Origin: Posidonia oceanica
Lineage: Eukaryota; Streptophyta; Magnoliopsida; Alismatales; Posidoniaceae
Direction: 5' to 3'
Length of the DNA: 64,000 bases
Assembly (NCBI GenBank): GCA_037176725.1
Contig: JAZBRS010000026.1
Location: 106,685,501-106,749,500, forward strand
The first letter of the stretch is position 1. Each line of letters begins with the position of its first letter. A program made the position numbers and the translations under genes. This document shows, piece after piece, positions 19,763 through 31,579 of the stretch. The notes under the pieces are model-generated. The model was not told the origin of the DNA, made no database searches, and was given only the letters and a program-made list of their open reading frames with translations.

Positions 19763-22700
19763 AAAATCTGAGGCTTGATCTGAGATCTGCTTAGTCTATG
19801 CTGAAGAGCGCTCCGCCGGGGTCGTCTGGGTAGCTTATTTGAGAAGATCCAACGGTCGGATTGGAAGATATTCCAGCTTCAAGGCAGAGGGGCCAGAACA
19901 GGGGAGAAGAATAGATCGAAGTGTACAGGAGGTCCTAGGGGTGTGCAAAACAGGTCCTCCCTTGTGAATGGGAGCTAATGACACTTAAGTGTGTGCAAAG
20001 GATGCAAAATACTAGAATGCATGAGTGCAATGCATGCAGAATGCAAGAAAAAGGCTTAAGGGTGATTTTTCAGAAAATTGGAGATTTAAATGCAATTTTT
20101 GAAAGGATGGGGGTCTAAATGCAAGGATTTTGAAAAGTTTGGGGGGTCTGCATGCAATTTTACAAAAGACAGGGTTTAAAATGCAATTTTCCAAGATGAA
20201 TATGCATCAAGACAAACTTTTGAAATCATGTGGCAGTTTAGAATGCAATTTTGAAATCATTAGGGTTCAAAATGCAATTTTTCTGGCAAAACAGGGGTAT
20301 AGTGGGTCTGGGAATGCAGATGGGGGACCTATATGCAATTTTCCAAACATGTGGGGGCTAAAATGCAATTTTATAAGCAAAATATGCATTTAAATGATTT
20401 TTATAAGCATGCAGAGGACCTATGTGCAATTTTCAAATTATGTAGGGTCAAAAATGCAATTTTATAAGCAAAATATGCATTTAAATGGCTACTGTGCATT
20501 GAGGAAGGACCTATATGCAAAAATAAAAAAACATGGGGGAAATAATGCAATGCAGTAAGCAAAAATTGGAAAATAAAAGCTAAGTTAACAGGACAGAGGA
20601 CTAAATTGCAATTATAGAAAACAGTAAGGACCTAAAATGCAATTTTATATGGCAAACTTAGTGCATTAAATCAAATTAATCAACTGCAGGACTAACATGC
20701 CATAATCAAAAGCTGGAGGGCCAGAATCAAATTTATTACTGAAGGAAAGCACAGTAAAAGGACTGACATGCAAATAAAAAGAACTACATATTTTTCATGC
20801 AATTTTATATGGTTTTAACTCGGAATTAAACGGATTTAATCAGATGAAGGACCTGAGAGTAATAAAGCAAGAACTGAGACTAATAATGCAATATGTGGTA
20901 AAATAGCAAAGATAACAAAAAATAAAGGCACAGTAACATTCAGATCGTCGACCACTGTAGCAGTTGCTACCAGCGGCCGACAGAGGGAGCAAAGGGGGTG
21001 CTGGTGCTGCGTAGACCGGCGGGCGGGCTTCACCAGAGTTCGACGGAGACCGGAGCAGCATCGGCGAGTAGCGACGCTGCCTGGAGCAGGCCGGAGGAGT
21101 CGCCGGAGGTCTGCAGACTTGCTCGGAGGCAGGCCGGCCGATCAGTGCTACGTCGGCGAGTTCTGACGGCAAAGACATGCTTCTGGGGTCCGTGCGGAGC
21201 TGGGACGCCGGTTGGAACGACGTTCTGCAGACCAGAGCGGCAGGACGAGCAGTGAGGCTCGCCGGAGAAGACGACGCTGACCCGGCATTGACTCGGCGCA
21301 GGAGAGAGAGAAATCCCAGGCTGAGGGGCGGAAAAGCAAGAGAGGAGGAAGACTAATCTACGGGTGAAGAAAGCTACCTGTTTCCGTGGCTGAGGAGTCC
21401 CCCCGACGTTGGTCGACTTTGCAGAAGGCGGTGAGCTCGATCTGGCTGCTGCGGGCGTCTCCGATGGCTTCTGGGCCTCTGGTTCTGTTCAGTGCGTTGC
21501 TCCGGAGCTTGCTGAATGATCGGAGGGCAGCTGCGAAGATCGGCGCGATAAGTGGGTTCAATGGGTTCACAGCTGGTCACCGGTGGTGGGGATGGATGTC
21601 TGCTGCTCTCTGAATCAGTTGGAGGATGCCGGCGACTTACTGGAGGTTGGGTGAAGGGTTCTGGGTGGTTAAGGAAGGTGGTGATCTGGTGGATTGGGGG
21701 GTGGAGTTTGGGACGAAATGGGGGCCTGTGGTGTCGGGAATTTCTGGGAGGAAAGGAGTTGGGTTCTGCTGAGAATTTTGGGTGTTCGGGGGCGGTTTCT
21801 GGAGTGGAAAGGCTGAGGGATGGAGGGGCTGCGATGCTGGGATTCTGGGTGAAGTTGGGGGAGGAATTGGGTGCGGTTTATGGTCTGGAATCGGTGTTAG
21901 TTTCAGTGAGGAGGAAGAGGAGGAAAAGGTCTGAATTTTGCAGAGGAAAGGGAGGAGAATTGCAAGGATTCTGGGTGCTGGACGCTTTCTCTCTCAGGAC
22001 GACGCGAAGTGTCTCGAAGGAGGAGAAGACTTGGAGGTTTTAAGCAGCTGGGGAGGACAGACGCGCGCTGGGATTCAAATCCCCACCGGCGGGAGCACTG
22101 CTGCTGATGGAGAGGAGGTCGGCAAGAAGACGGGCAGTAAATGCCTTCCCGGAAGATCCACTGAGTGCAAGAGGAGGAAGGTGGACTGGTGCTGAGGTGA
22201 TCGAGAGGGAGAAGCGAAGTTGAATTTCAAAGAAGAGGAGGGAGTTGGTTCGTGGGAGGAGGAAGGGAAATCCGGGGAAGAAGAAGGAAGAAGAAGAAAG
22301 GTGGAACGCGGGCTGAAGGCCGCGGGCCGGGCTGCGAACTGAAAAAGAAAAAGAAAGAAAGAAAAGAAAGAAGGAAGGCAGGAACGGGCCGGACTGGGCC
22401 CAGCAGGAGAGAAAAAAAGAAAAAGAAAAAGGGAGAAAGGGAGAAATGGAAGGGAAAAAGAGGAGAAATAAATTAGATAAAAATAAAATAAAAATAGATA
22501 AAAATATTAGAATGATTGTGTTTTAAGTTAGGACCTTGATTAAGTTTCTTAATGATCGTTTTTGGTTAGTTAATTAGGTTCAGAGGAATTTTGGGTTTGA
22601 TTAGGGTTTTAAGGGTTTTCTTTGTTTTTGATTTGTTTTTTACTTTGATTAAATGTTTGTTAAGCCTTTTAAGTTGTTTTTTAATTATGTTTTTCTTGTT

Positions 22701-23971
22701 AAGTACTTGGGATGTTAATTAGGATTTTTTACAGTTTGCTTTTAGAGTGGGTTTTAGATTTTTAGATTTTAGTCTTTCTTTCTTAAGTCTTCTTTGATTT
22801 GTTTTTTGATTTTTGCTTGTTAAGCTCTTTTAGTATTTTTTTAAATTAAGTTTTCATGTTAAGTTTTTTAAGTGTTTTTGGATTTTTTTAATTGTCTGTT
22901 TTTCCTTTTACTTAGGTTTTTGAATTACTCTTTTTAAGTTTGTTAAGTTAGGTTTTTCTTTTCCTTAAGTGATTGTCGTAGTGTGTTTTTTTTTTTAGTT
23001 GTTTTCTCCTCCTTTTTAGGATTTGTTTTTGATTATTTTTTAGTGGGGTTTTTACTTTGTTTGTTTTGGTTACATTTTAGTTTTTTTCCTGATTTTACAG
23101 CATTTTCTTTTGGTTTGTTTTGCATTTTTTAGCTTGCATTCTTGGTTTTCCATTTTAGCTGGATTTAGTTGGGTTTAGGTTTTTAATTGTTTATTTAATA
23201 TTTTTAATTATTTTTCTTAGGATTTTGGTTTGTTTTCCTTTTGTTTTAGAGTTTTAGGTTTTTAAGGATTTTTTAGGGACTTAGTAAAAGAAAGAAAAAG
23301 AAAAGGGGAAGGAAGAAGAAAGGGGAAAGAGAGGAGGAATAAAGGGGAAAGAGAGGAGTTGAAGGAAAATAATTTTTTGAAAATCAAAGAAAATGGTAAA
23401 AATAAGATAAAAATAGGAATAAGATTGAGAAGAGATAGAAGCACAAGGGGGCCCACAGCCAGGCAAGAAAAAAGGAAAAAGGGGATGAAAAAAAGGGGGA
23501 TAATCAGGAGAGAGAGAGGAGAGAGAAAAGAATAATCCTGGAGAGAGAAAACGATAATTTGGGTAAATAGAGGGTTTAAAGGTTTTGAAAAGGGGTGAAA
23601 ATTGGGGAATGTGTAGCCTAGGGTCTCTAGTGTTGGTCCTGGGGCTTTGGTTTAGTTTCGAGAAGGTTTTGGAAGGGTTTTGAGGTGTAGAAAAGGGATA
23701 GTTTTACCTAGGCTTTCTAGGGTTTTTGGGAATGGTTTCGGGTTGAAAATTTCTAAGTGTTTGGGTAGGTTTGCTAAGTTGGGAGTGATAGGTTTTCCTA
23801 TGGTTTTTGGGTAAGTTTTGGGCTTGGGAAATAGGTGTAGGCTTAGGTCAAGTTTAGGCTTGATTTGAAGAGAAAGGTGAAAAAGGTTGTGGTTGTTTTG
23901 ACCTAGGTTTAGATCCAGAAGTCACCAGAAGGTCCCAATTGGTTCAAGCCTGTCAAGATGGGGTGTCAACA

Positions 23972-25235
23972 CTCGCGTTCGTGGGAATGTCGTGAAACTT
24001 CCTCGATCGCCACTGGTCCCTTTTGCGCCAAGGTGGCACGGATTTTGGCGTCAAAGTCCGACCATTGGACTGTCGCCGGTCGGAGTTTGGGCCGCCGTAT
24101 CTCACGGCCCAGACGAACGTTTTGCTTGATATTTGTATGCATGTGTTCGTGGATAAATGTTCTTTAATTTCATGCTATTAGTTTCCTATCTTGCATGGCC
24201 AACGGCAGGAGGTTTGGCTCCAAAGTTCGCCGTGCGAACTGCTTGTGCTGCCAGCTACGGTGCCGCTTGTAGCGGCGACTGCCTGGCTTTCTGGGCAGTC
24301 TCCGCGCCGACTTTGCGCTAGTGTATCTCCCTATTTGGGCATCCATTTTTCTTTCCCTTTGCATGGATTTGATATCTGTTATGCCCTCAGTGTTGCCATG
24401 CATTTGGTTTCTTATCTTGAGTATATTTTCTATCTTTTTGGAGGCAAGGAAGTTGTCTGTTTGGTAGCCTGTACAGGGTCCAGCCGCTGCTCTCGTCGGC
24501 GACATGTGCCACCGCTGCTTTGGCCAGCGACGTGTCTCGTCGCCCTGAGCATAGGCGACTGTCCTTGTCACCCAGATGACCGGTGACTGAGCCTGACATC
24601 CAGACAGTAGCCTTAATCTCTTGATTGCCGCTTTCGTTTTGCATCCACTTAGCATATTTAACCCTGCTTTGATTTCCTGATTGCTTTACCATTGCATCAT
24701 GGCATTCTAGCCCTAATCATCCATGCTTAGCATGTTTTCCACAAAGCATAGCATGTTGTAAAATGGCATTTAGGTAAGCAAAGCATTCATAGCATGGCAT
24801 AGCATCTATCGCCTATGGGCGTACAGTTAAAGGTAAGCATTTGCCGAAATTCCCGCATATGCGAGCGATTAGCCTTGGAAGGCCGATTCCTCGGGCGTGT
24901 CGGAGGTGCCCAACACCTTCCCCGCACGTAACAGGAGTCCTTACCCTTTATTTGGCCCGCAATGACCATTATGCCCATATCCTAGGCACGAGTCATCTTA
25001 TTTTGCATAGTATCGCATCCACTTGCATGTTTTCTATGCTTTCCTCAGTTTTCCTCGTCTTTTCGATAATAGACTAGGTGGCGACTCTGTTTTGTCTTAT
25101 CTTTGTGTTTTTCTTTGCGTTTTCCTAGTGTTTTCGAGTCGAGTTTTCTCCCCGTATTCACCGCTGACCGTGGCTTCCCCCCTCTCTCACGACACGATCG
25201 CATCGCGAGCTATGGCAGCAGTGCTAGACCCGTCG
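23972..25235 (+). repeat. LTR fragment E, 3' part of a B-type LTR
   Basis: Aligns by eye in order with LTR B (38850-39720): GGCCGCCGTATCTC, GGCATCCATTTT, GTCGGCGA stretches, TTTAGGTAAGCAAAGCATTC, the conserved block GTGCCCAACACCTTCCCC (24909), the PBS-like motif TGGCGACTCTG (25079-25089) and GCGAGCTATGGCAG near the end. The 5' part is missing where element A abuts, and the ACTACA end is not present, so it is truncated on both sides. Element A probably inserted into or recombined next to it. An open frame at 24191-24586 lies within LTR sequence and is not called. Confidence 0.75.
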
Positions 25236-25261
25236 TGGCCGAGCAGTGGACGGTCACAATG

Positions 25262-26271
25262 ATCTTCCACCAGACCCACTTGCTTGGACATTTGAACCTT
25301 TCCATGGGGGACACAGATCCTGGGGAGGCCGTGATGTCTCAAGCGGCCCTACTAGCGAAGGCTCAGTCATACCGATAGCAGTGAGCTTTAAAATTTCATT
25401 TCATAATCTGCCAACATAGTTTGCTGACTTGCTTCTTTTCCTTTTGTAGCTCAAGGCTGGAGATGAGTAGGCTCAGCGGGAGCGTGGCTTGACCCAGCAG
25501 CTATCTTCCCTGATAGGGGAGAGATCGAGCGCCTTTGTGCCTCTACTTTACAGGTATTTTTTTACATTTTTTGCATTTTTGTAGCTTTGAAAACCTATTT
25601 ACAGATTGTAACTGCATACTTCCTTCTTTACAGCCCTCGACTAGCTTTGCGCCTCCTCTAGATCATTCGGAGGATATCTCCTGACTCCAAGATAAGGTAT
25701 ATGAATAATTCTATTTTTGCTTTTGAATGAATCCTGCTTGATATTAACACTACTGCCTGCTGGTTGCCTATCTAGAGCATGAGCTGCAGGAATGAGCTGG
25801 TGACTTCATTATTGCCAGTTCTGTGGAGAGACTGAGCAAGTTGGAGGGGACAGTGGCCTCTTAGGCTACTCAGATCCGGGAGTTGGAACAGCGAGTTGCA
25901 GACAGGGATGCTGAGGTTACCAGGACTCAGGCGGTATAATTGGCTTTGCTTTAGCCCTCCTTTTATTTCTTTGTCCTTGCTTGTATTTGATATTTTGATT
26001 GTCTTTTCTGCAGAGTCTGCAAGGCACTGAGGGGGTCATCTCACAGCTTGAGGTCGAGCTAGGACACTACTGGAAGCATGCCTATATGAATGGTGCTAGG
26101 TTAGGGCAGCCAGTCCCTCCTCCACCGACACATGAGTCGAGCCACCGTTCGGGTAGTTGCCGCTCCCGATCCGTCTCTAGGGCTCCGTCAGGTGTTTCCG
26201 TTCGCCCTCCTACAGTTCCCTCTCCGGCTCCTCCTTCAGCTCCCGAGGGTGAGGGAGAGAGTGCTCCCTAG
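25262..26271 (+). pseudogene. Multi-exon coiled-coil-like remnant
   Basis: Short coding-like blocks separated by T-rich intron-like stretches with TTTTGTAG, TTTACAG and TTCTGCAG acceptors. Blocks read MGDTDPGEAVMSQAALLAKA, then LTQQLSSLIGERSSAFVPLL, then ATQIRELEQRVADRDAEV, then SLQGTEGVISQLEVELG and a Ser/Pro-rich tail ending APSAPEGEGESAP-like at a stop at 26271. The heptad-like LEQRVADRDAEV part suggests coiled coil. Several in-frame stops (for example after KAGDE, after HELQE and after TVAS) show decay. A polyadenylation-like AATGATAAAG follows near 26358. I do not recognise the family; it may be the C-terminal part of a mobile-domain-type retroelement gene like the one at 27108. Confidence 0.45.
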
Positions 26272-27024
26272 TTGGTTGTTGTTTTTCCTTTTTACAAGTC
26301 AGCATTTGTATCTCAAGGGTATACCCCGATGATCTTGTAACAACAAACTCATTTTTTGAATGATAAAGATTTTCTGTGCATTTAGCAAACTTGTCAAATA
26401 TCTCTTTTGAATTACCTTTCTCAGATTTAAAATGAACTTAAGTGACCAATATAGTTAAATAATGGCCTTTAATTCAATCAATTTGATACCAGCGTATTCA
26501 TGTGAAATAATATGTAAATGACTATGTTATGAAGAAAGATTTCACCTGAGAGCTTTAAAATCAAGTTTTGAGGTTGTCGGCGCCTTAACGAGCCATTAAT
26601 TCAATGAAATGCATAACTGATGATTCTGAATGGCCCGAATGTCCAAAAAGTATGAAACCAGCACTCACACGTGTATTCCAACTTGATTAAGCCTCTAGGA
26701 TCGTCAAAGTAGTTTATGCAACTCAAACACTGATTTAGAGGAGCCATAGCTAAGTTCAGCAACTTAAGTCACTGATAAAACATTAAACGCGTGACCTGAC
26801 GCGGTTAACGTTATATGCTGGAGTATCTGCGTCCAACATTTGAAAGCTGGTTTGAACATAAAATGCATGGTATGGCGCGTATTACATTAGACGTCCTAGT
26901 TCTCGCGTACAACAAAGCGAGGATAGAATCCTTACTTTCCTTTCTTGCTCTTGGCTAATTTTCTGGAATGCTACGAGATTTTCTCGATGCCCGTGTGGGA
27001 GACTGCCGACGGTCTTCCTGTGGT
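26272..27024. other. Non-coding stretch with palindromic motif copies
   Basis: No gene seen. It contains TTCAGCAACTTAAGTCACTG (26755-26774), repeated at about 28634-28653, and ACGTT/TTAACG motif copies around 26785-26860 like those in the non-coding parts of element F, so it probably belongs to F's 3' region. Confidence 0.5.
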
Positions 27025-27031
27025 TATAAAA
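27025..27031 (+). promoter_or_regulatory. TATA box of the antisense mobile-domain gene
   Basis: TATAAAA in GGTTATAAAAGCTTGG, 77 bp before the ATG at 27108; a start of transcription near 27055-27065 would be expected. It points opposite to element F's pol genes. Confidence 0.55.
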
Positions 27032-27107
27032 GCTTGGCCACCCCTTTGGATTCATGCACCCTTGCTCTTTGCATTCTTGCTTATGTTGGTGCACTTTCTT
27101 TACTCTC

Positions 27108-28465
27108 ATGGCACCCAAACTAACTTCTCATATTTCCATGACCAACAGGAAAGGAATCGTGACCCCCTTGGAGGAAATCGAAGGTCACATGATGTCAAAC
27201 ATCAAGGCTGGAAAGGCATGTGCTGGAGTTTTCCTTTGTTCTTTCTTTCTTCTTCCTTGGTTTAACAATCAATCCTTTGCTTTTATCTATAGAAAATCAT
27301 CAATTTTAAGAAGATGCCTTGTTTCAACAATGATTTCCCATACAATTCTCCCTAGGTAAAAGAATTTGTGGCTTGGGCTCAAGAGAAGAAATCGCTTCTA
27401 ACACACACAAGCTTTGATGGCTTCTTGGATCTGTTGGGCACTAACATCGACTGGCCCCTACTTCATGCTTTGTGCACATTCTGGATTCCTCAGACCCACA
27501 CTTTCTTCTTTGGGGGCTGTGAAATGACTATTCTGGTGGAGGAAGTTCAGAGTCTACTCAGTGCTTCCCAGCCTGGAGTTCCTTGGCTGGATGCTAATAT
27601 TCCGTTGCCCTATGGAGAAGCTGACATGTCAGCACTCCTTACTCGTGTTTTTGTAGCTCCACCCACCTATCCTGTGCTCAAAGGCCGCCGGCTCGATTTG
27701 GCACATATGTATTACAGCTTCCTTCGGATTCAAGATTCCGTCTCTAAGGCTCAGTTGAATGTTTGTCTGCATCTGCTGATTGGGGGCCTCACTCTATTTG
27801 TCACCAAATGCTTTACCTTGGATGTGTACCATGCTGAGTTCCTTGTGGGGCTTATTGAATCGTGCTGGCATTCTCCCTCGGTGGCTATTCTTACAGCAAC
27901 ATATATTGGCTTGACAAGCATTGCAACCGGTAGGGATTTTATGGGCTCTCCCTTCCCTCTCTCCAGGTGGTTGGGCACGCACCTCCTGAGGATTGGGCCT
28001 GCGAAGATGAATTTCATTGAAGAATGGGTTTGCCTTCTGTCCTCGGCTCCTGTCAGTGTATATACCCGCTCCATGCCGTACAGTCACAAGCACCAAGCGC
28101 GAGGGCTTCCAGTTGAACTAGAGCTGATCCGGCCCACCCATTTTGTCGTGTATAACTCACGTCGTTGTTATGAGATGGTGGGGCACAAGAAAGATGTACC
28201 ACCTCTGCTAAGCTCTATCCCTCGTATCCGAACTTGGGAAAGTGGTTTGCCAACTGATGCAGCGACGGTGTATTATATCCGGGCTTTGTGAACAACCTTG
28301 GAGCGCCATGATCACTCAGACGGGACTCTCTTCACTCCTTTGACCTGTTGTCTACTCCGGGAAGATGCACATTGGAACTGGTATTCAAAGCTGCTACCCA
28401 AGCCCAAGGAGTGGGTTGAGGAGACCGGCGTGCTGCACAAAAAGAGGAGGACGCCAATTAGATAG
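27108..28465 (+). pseudogene. Plant-mobile-domain-like gene, antisense to element F, one in-frame stop
   Basis: Exon 1 (27108-27215) gives MAPKLTSHISMTNRKGIV ... NIKAGK; a candidate 140-bp GC-AG intron (27216-27355) is followed in frame by VKEFVAWAQEKKSLLTH. The long exon (27356-28465) carries TSFDGFLDLLG, FWIPQTHTFFFGGCEMTI and a late FVVYNSRRCYEMVGH block, a diverged version of the mobile-domain pattern seen at 5554-6681. A TGA at 28289-28291 interrupts the frame; the same frame continues for 57 codons to KKRRTPIR and a stop at 28463-28465. The gene has its own TATA box and an AT-rich 3' end. Extra ORFs antisense to pol and downstream of integrase are known from Tat-lineage elements, so I infer it belongs to element F; a host gene fragment is the alternative. 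Confidence 0.65.
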
Positions 28466-28814
28466 GCAATCTTTGTAGTTCATCTCTATTTTTGGACCAT
28501 GTATTTTTAGTTTCAGGAATGAATATATATTTTCTTTTTATTTCAATTCCTATTCATATGCATTGGATAGTGCTAAGGCTAGAAATACTCCGTAGTGGCT
28601 TTGGCATTGGCTCCAGGGCCCTTTGTCTGAATTCAGCAACTTAAGTCACTGTTAAAACGTAAGACGCTCAATCCGGCGCTTCTAATGTAAAATGCGTAAA
28701 GTCCTGCGTTTAACGTTGGACGCTGAGGTTGGCCCGTTTAACGCCTCTGAATGATTTTCTACACCATCTTAGCAAACTTGTTATTCCATCTAGGTTTACC
28801 ATTGCCCCTAGTTT

Positions 28815-28975
28815 CAAATAAATATAATGAAACCAAAATGACCTTAAAATAATGAAACCAAAATGACCTTCGAAAAACTTAAGATGACCTTAATACAATG
28901 AAACCAAAATGACATTTGAAAAACTTAAGACTTAGAATGACCTTAAAATAATGAAACCAAAATGACCTTCATCAA
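28815..28975. repeat. AATGAAACCAAAATGACCTT tandem repeat
   Basis: Four to five irregular copies of AATGAAACCAAAATGACCTT, some separated by CGAAAAACTTAAGA. Confidence 0.85.
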
Positions 28976-29254
28976 ACGAAAAACTTAGGTTTTGGATAAC
29001 AAGCATTGGCCTCAGCTTTGTTGTCTAAAGATGGTATGCCTGACGAGGGGTTGTCTCTTCTTGAGATCCCAGTCCTGACTCATAGGCGAATACCAAGTGA
29101 CCGTCCTGAATAGGAAGAATCAAGTACGACATGGAGTCATAAAATTTCCTAGATTTTTGCATCATAGGCCTTGCTTGTTATTAATTTCTTGAGGTGATGT
29201 TGGTTTAGTAGATTTTACTCTACTTTCTATTTTCTGGATTTTTGACCTTTTCTC

Positions 29255-29415
29255 TTTTTTTTTGGTTATCTCATTTTTTTGGATTTTTGGTTTTCTTTTT
29301 TTTTTTTTGGATTTTTCTTATTTTTGGATTTTTTACTTTTCTTATTTTTTGGATTTTTTTTTTTGATTTTTGGCTTTTCTTATTTTTTGGATTTTTTTTT
29401 TTTTTGATTTTTAGG
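29255..29415. repeat. T-rich low-complexity tract with GGATTTTT repeats
   Basis: Runs of T with recurrent TTTTTGGATTTTT and TTTTTGGCTTTTC. The lysine-rich minus-strand frame here is a by-product. Confidence 0.9.
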
Positions 29416-30171
29416 GAATAGAAGAATTTTCCATGGAGTTGGGAAACTAGAAACCTTATGGTTGGAAAACATTGATAATTGAATTCCTTATGCATCTCGG
29501 AGCCAGGGATACTTCAAGCTTGTTTTGGCGCCTAACTGCCCCTAGACCTAGGCTTCTGCCCCTTGCCTCTTAGTGTACAGTGCAGAATGTGGGGGAAGGA
29601 AGGTCAATGTCCTATCCTAGGATTTCAGCTAAAGATTTGGAGCCTATACCCCTCCCAATTCAAGGTTGATTCCTACTGCGTTTGGTAATTCCCCATTTTT
29701 CTGTTTTGACTCTTCAGACAACTTCTTTGCTGCCTTTTTTCCCTCTCTTTCTTTTCTTGTACATGGATAGCTTCTTTGCTGTCTTCTTTTTACCACTTCT
29801 TTCTTTTCTTGGGTATTTTGGCGAGCATCAGTAGTTTCACCCCTTTAATTGCTCGGCCAACAGGTATTCATTCATTGATGGACCAAAACACTCTTCTATT
29901 TGGTACACTCCCCTCTTTTCTGTGCTTCTAAGTTTGGCCTTAGACGCCTACCCAATTTGCACTAGGGTAGTGTGTCTGACTCAAGGGATGTATATGGACT
30001 TGTTGTTTCATGAACTGGGAGGGGGTTTCTTATGATTTTCCTCTATCTTAGTGTTGGACCATTTCCCTTCCTTCTCCCACAAGGTGTTTGTGAGGTGAGG
30101 CTAAGGTATGATTCCTAGGCTTCGGAAACAATAGGTCCACAAGCATAAGTAATCCAGTGGCTTAGTGTGCA

Positions 30172-31579
30172 TGTCAAGGGTAGTACCTTTTGAGCTGCAA
30201 TGCATTCTAGGGATATTCAAGCCTAGTGCCATCCTCTTTGGCCAAACAATAGGCATTGCCCGGATATGCCACAACCACCATGTCCGGTCCTTCCTAATTT
30301 GGTCTCAGTTTTCCATGCTTGTGAGGAAGGATTTCTTTAAGCACACATTCACCAATATTGAATTTACGTTCAATTACTTTCTTTTTATAAACTCTTGCAA
30401 GTTGTTCTTGGTAGAGGCGTGCACGCTCAGCTGCCTGCAACCGCTTCTCATCTAGTAAATCTAACTATAAACTTAATAATTGCCTCTTATCCTCGGCATT
30501 TATCTCATCATCGAGTTGGATTCTAGATGAGGGGACCATGATTCCAAATGGAACTACTGTCTCCATACCATAAGTAAGCACGAACAAGGTTTGACCCGTA
30601 GGCATTCTTATGGAGGTTCGGTAGGCAAATAAGGTATCAATTAGTTTATTTGTCCAATCAGGTCCCTTGGCACCTCCTACCGTTTTCTTAAGGATTCGGA
30701 TTAACGTTTTATTAGTAGCTTCAGCTTGCCCATTACCTTGGGGGTAATATGGTGATGAATGATATATATTGATTGTGAACTTCTTGCAAATCTTTTTTAA
30801 GTCCTGGGATACGAAGATTGCACCATTATCTGCTACTAGTCTCTTTGGAATCTTGAATCTTGAGAGAATGTTTTTCCACACAAACTTGCAAAGGTTGAAG
30901 CTTTGATTTCAATGAACGTTTCTGCTTCAGCCCATTTGGTGAAGTATTCAGTAGCAGTGAGTATAAACTTGTTTTGCTTTTCGGCGTCGAAGGGACCTAC
31001 GGCATCGAACGCCCACATATAAAAGGGCCATACTGCTTGAGTTGAATTTAACTCTGATGCTGGTGTATGTATTCTGTCTGTATGGATCTGGCACTGCTTG
31101 CACCTTCTCACCTCATCTGCACAATCTGCCTCCATTGTAGGCCAGTAATAGCCCCTCCGCAGTAGCATTTTTGCCATGAATTGAGAACTAATGTGTCCTC
31201 CACATATCCCTTCGTGCATTTCTCTGAGGATGACTTCGATTTCCTCGTAGGTGATGCAATGAAGCTCTATTCCGCTAAAGGATCTCTTGAAAAGGACTCC
31301 GGCTCTCATAAAGTATCTTGTGGCCATTCTTCTGACTGCCTCTTTATCTTGTGAAGTTGCATATTCAAGGAAGGTCCCGTCTTGAATGTAGTTTCGGATG
31401 TCAAAGGACCACGGGTTTCCATCATCTTCTATGTTGTAGGAAACTTCAAACTTGGTTGCCTTTGATTCCCTAATTCTCTGTTTGAGCTCTACCACCCATG
31501 CTTCAGTTGAGTCAATGATGGATGTTCCGTGCTACTGCAACATAATTGTCTACTCTTGGGTATTGTTGGGGAACTTAAT
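30172..31579 (-). pseudogene. Element F integrase
   Basis: In order: a linker with RRMATRYFMRAGVLFKRS; zinc finger HEGICGGH ... CKQCQIH; catalytic core with Asp in MWAFDAVGPF, Asp in VADNGAIF and Glu in GNGQAEATNK; then ERARLYQEQLARVYKKKV and a C-terminal module ending LQLKRYYP. A one-base shift near 30890 splits the core between the first and second Asp. Stops occur in the connection to RNase H (31496-31579, three), after QLLSL and twice near the end (LRPN/EGP and EYP/NAL). All sit where relatives carry Gln or Trp. The protein would insert cDNA but cannot be made intact. Confidence 0.88.

Larger units (their letters stand above)
1..23971 (-). mobile_element. Element A: giant Tat/Ogre-like LTR retrotransposon (3' LTR runs off the window)
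   Basis: Positions 1-2086 and 21890-23971 are near-identical direct copies, and both end (minus-strand start) with TGTTGACACC. Between them, on the minus strand, lie gag, protease, G-patch, RT, RNase H, archaeal-type RNase H and integrase in the Ty3/gypsy order, then a mobile-domain-like ORF. A PBS adjoins the right LTR at 18359 and a purine-rich tract adjoins the left LTR at 2087. From 5' LTR 18361-23971 (5611 bp) and internal part 2087-18360 (16274 bp), a full copy with two LTRs would be about 27.5 kb. The archaeal RNase H, G-patch and PBS type place it in the Tat/Ogre lineage; that assignment is from known lineage traits, not a tree. Target duplication cannot be checked because the left end is outside the window; the right flank starts CTCGC. 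Confidence 0.92.
18361..23971 (-). repeat. Element A 5' LTR (5.6 kb)
   Basis: Reads on the minus strand from TGTTGACACC (23971) to GGGATTACTACA (18361). Order of blocks along the element: start box; pyrimidine tract (23280-23560); A-rich stretch (22480-23280); purine/pyrimidine plus GC-rich module (20940-22480); a stretch of dispersed ATGCAATTTT repeats (20030-20800); splice-donor-like site (19751-19762); 30-bp repeats (19000-19310); conserved boxes (18811-18895, 18592-18720); an internal PBS-like motif (18430-18440); LTR end. The same ordered blocks occur in LTRs C and D, so they are one family. Confidence 0.9.
28466..30171. other. Element F 3' non-coding region
   Basis: No gene. It holds palindromic motif copies near 28660-28745 (GCGTTTAACGTTGGACGC), the AATGAAACCAAAATGACCTT tandem repeat, a T-rich tract with GGATTTTT repeats, then unremarkable sequence up to the integrase end. 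I could not identify the PPT or the 3' LTR of F. Confidence 0.55.

Noticed and set aside
20998..22195. Host gene in the GC-rich part of LTR A
   Set aside because: The last ~300 bp recur at 1-300 as the other LTR copy, and frames are not conserved between LTRs.
25079..25089. Primer binding site after LTR fragment E
   Set aside because: Comparison with LTRs A, B, C and D shows that this motif lies inside the LTR; the true end is further on.
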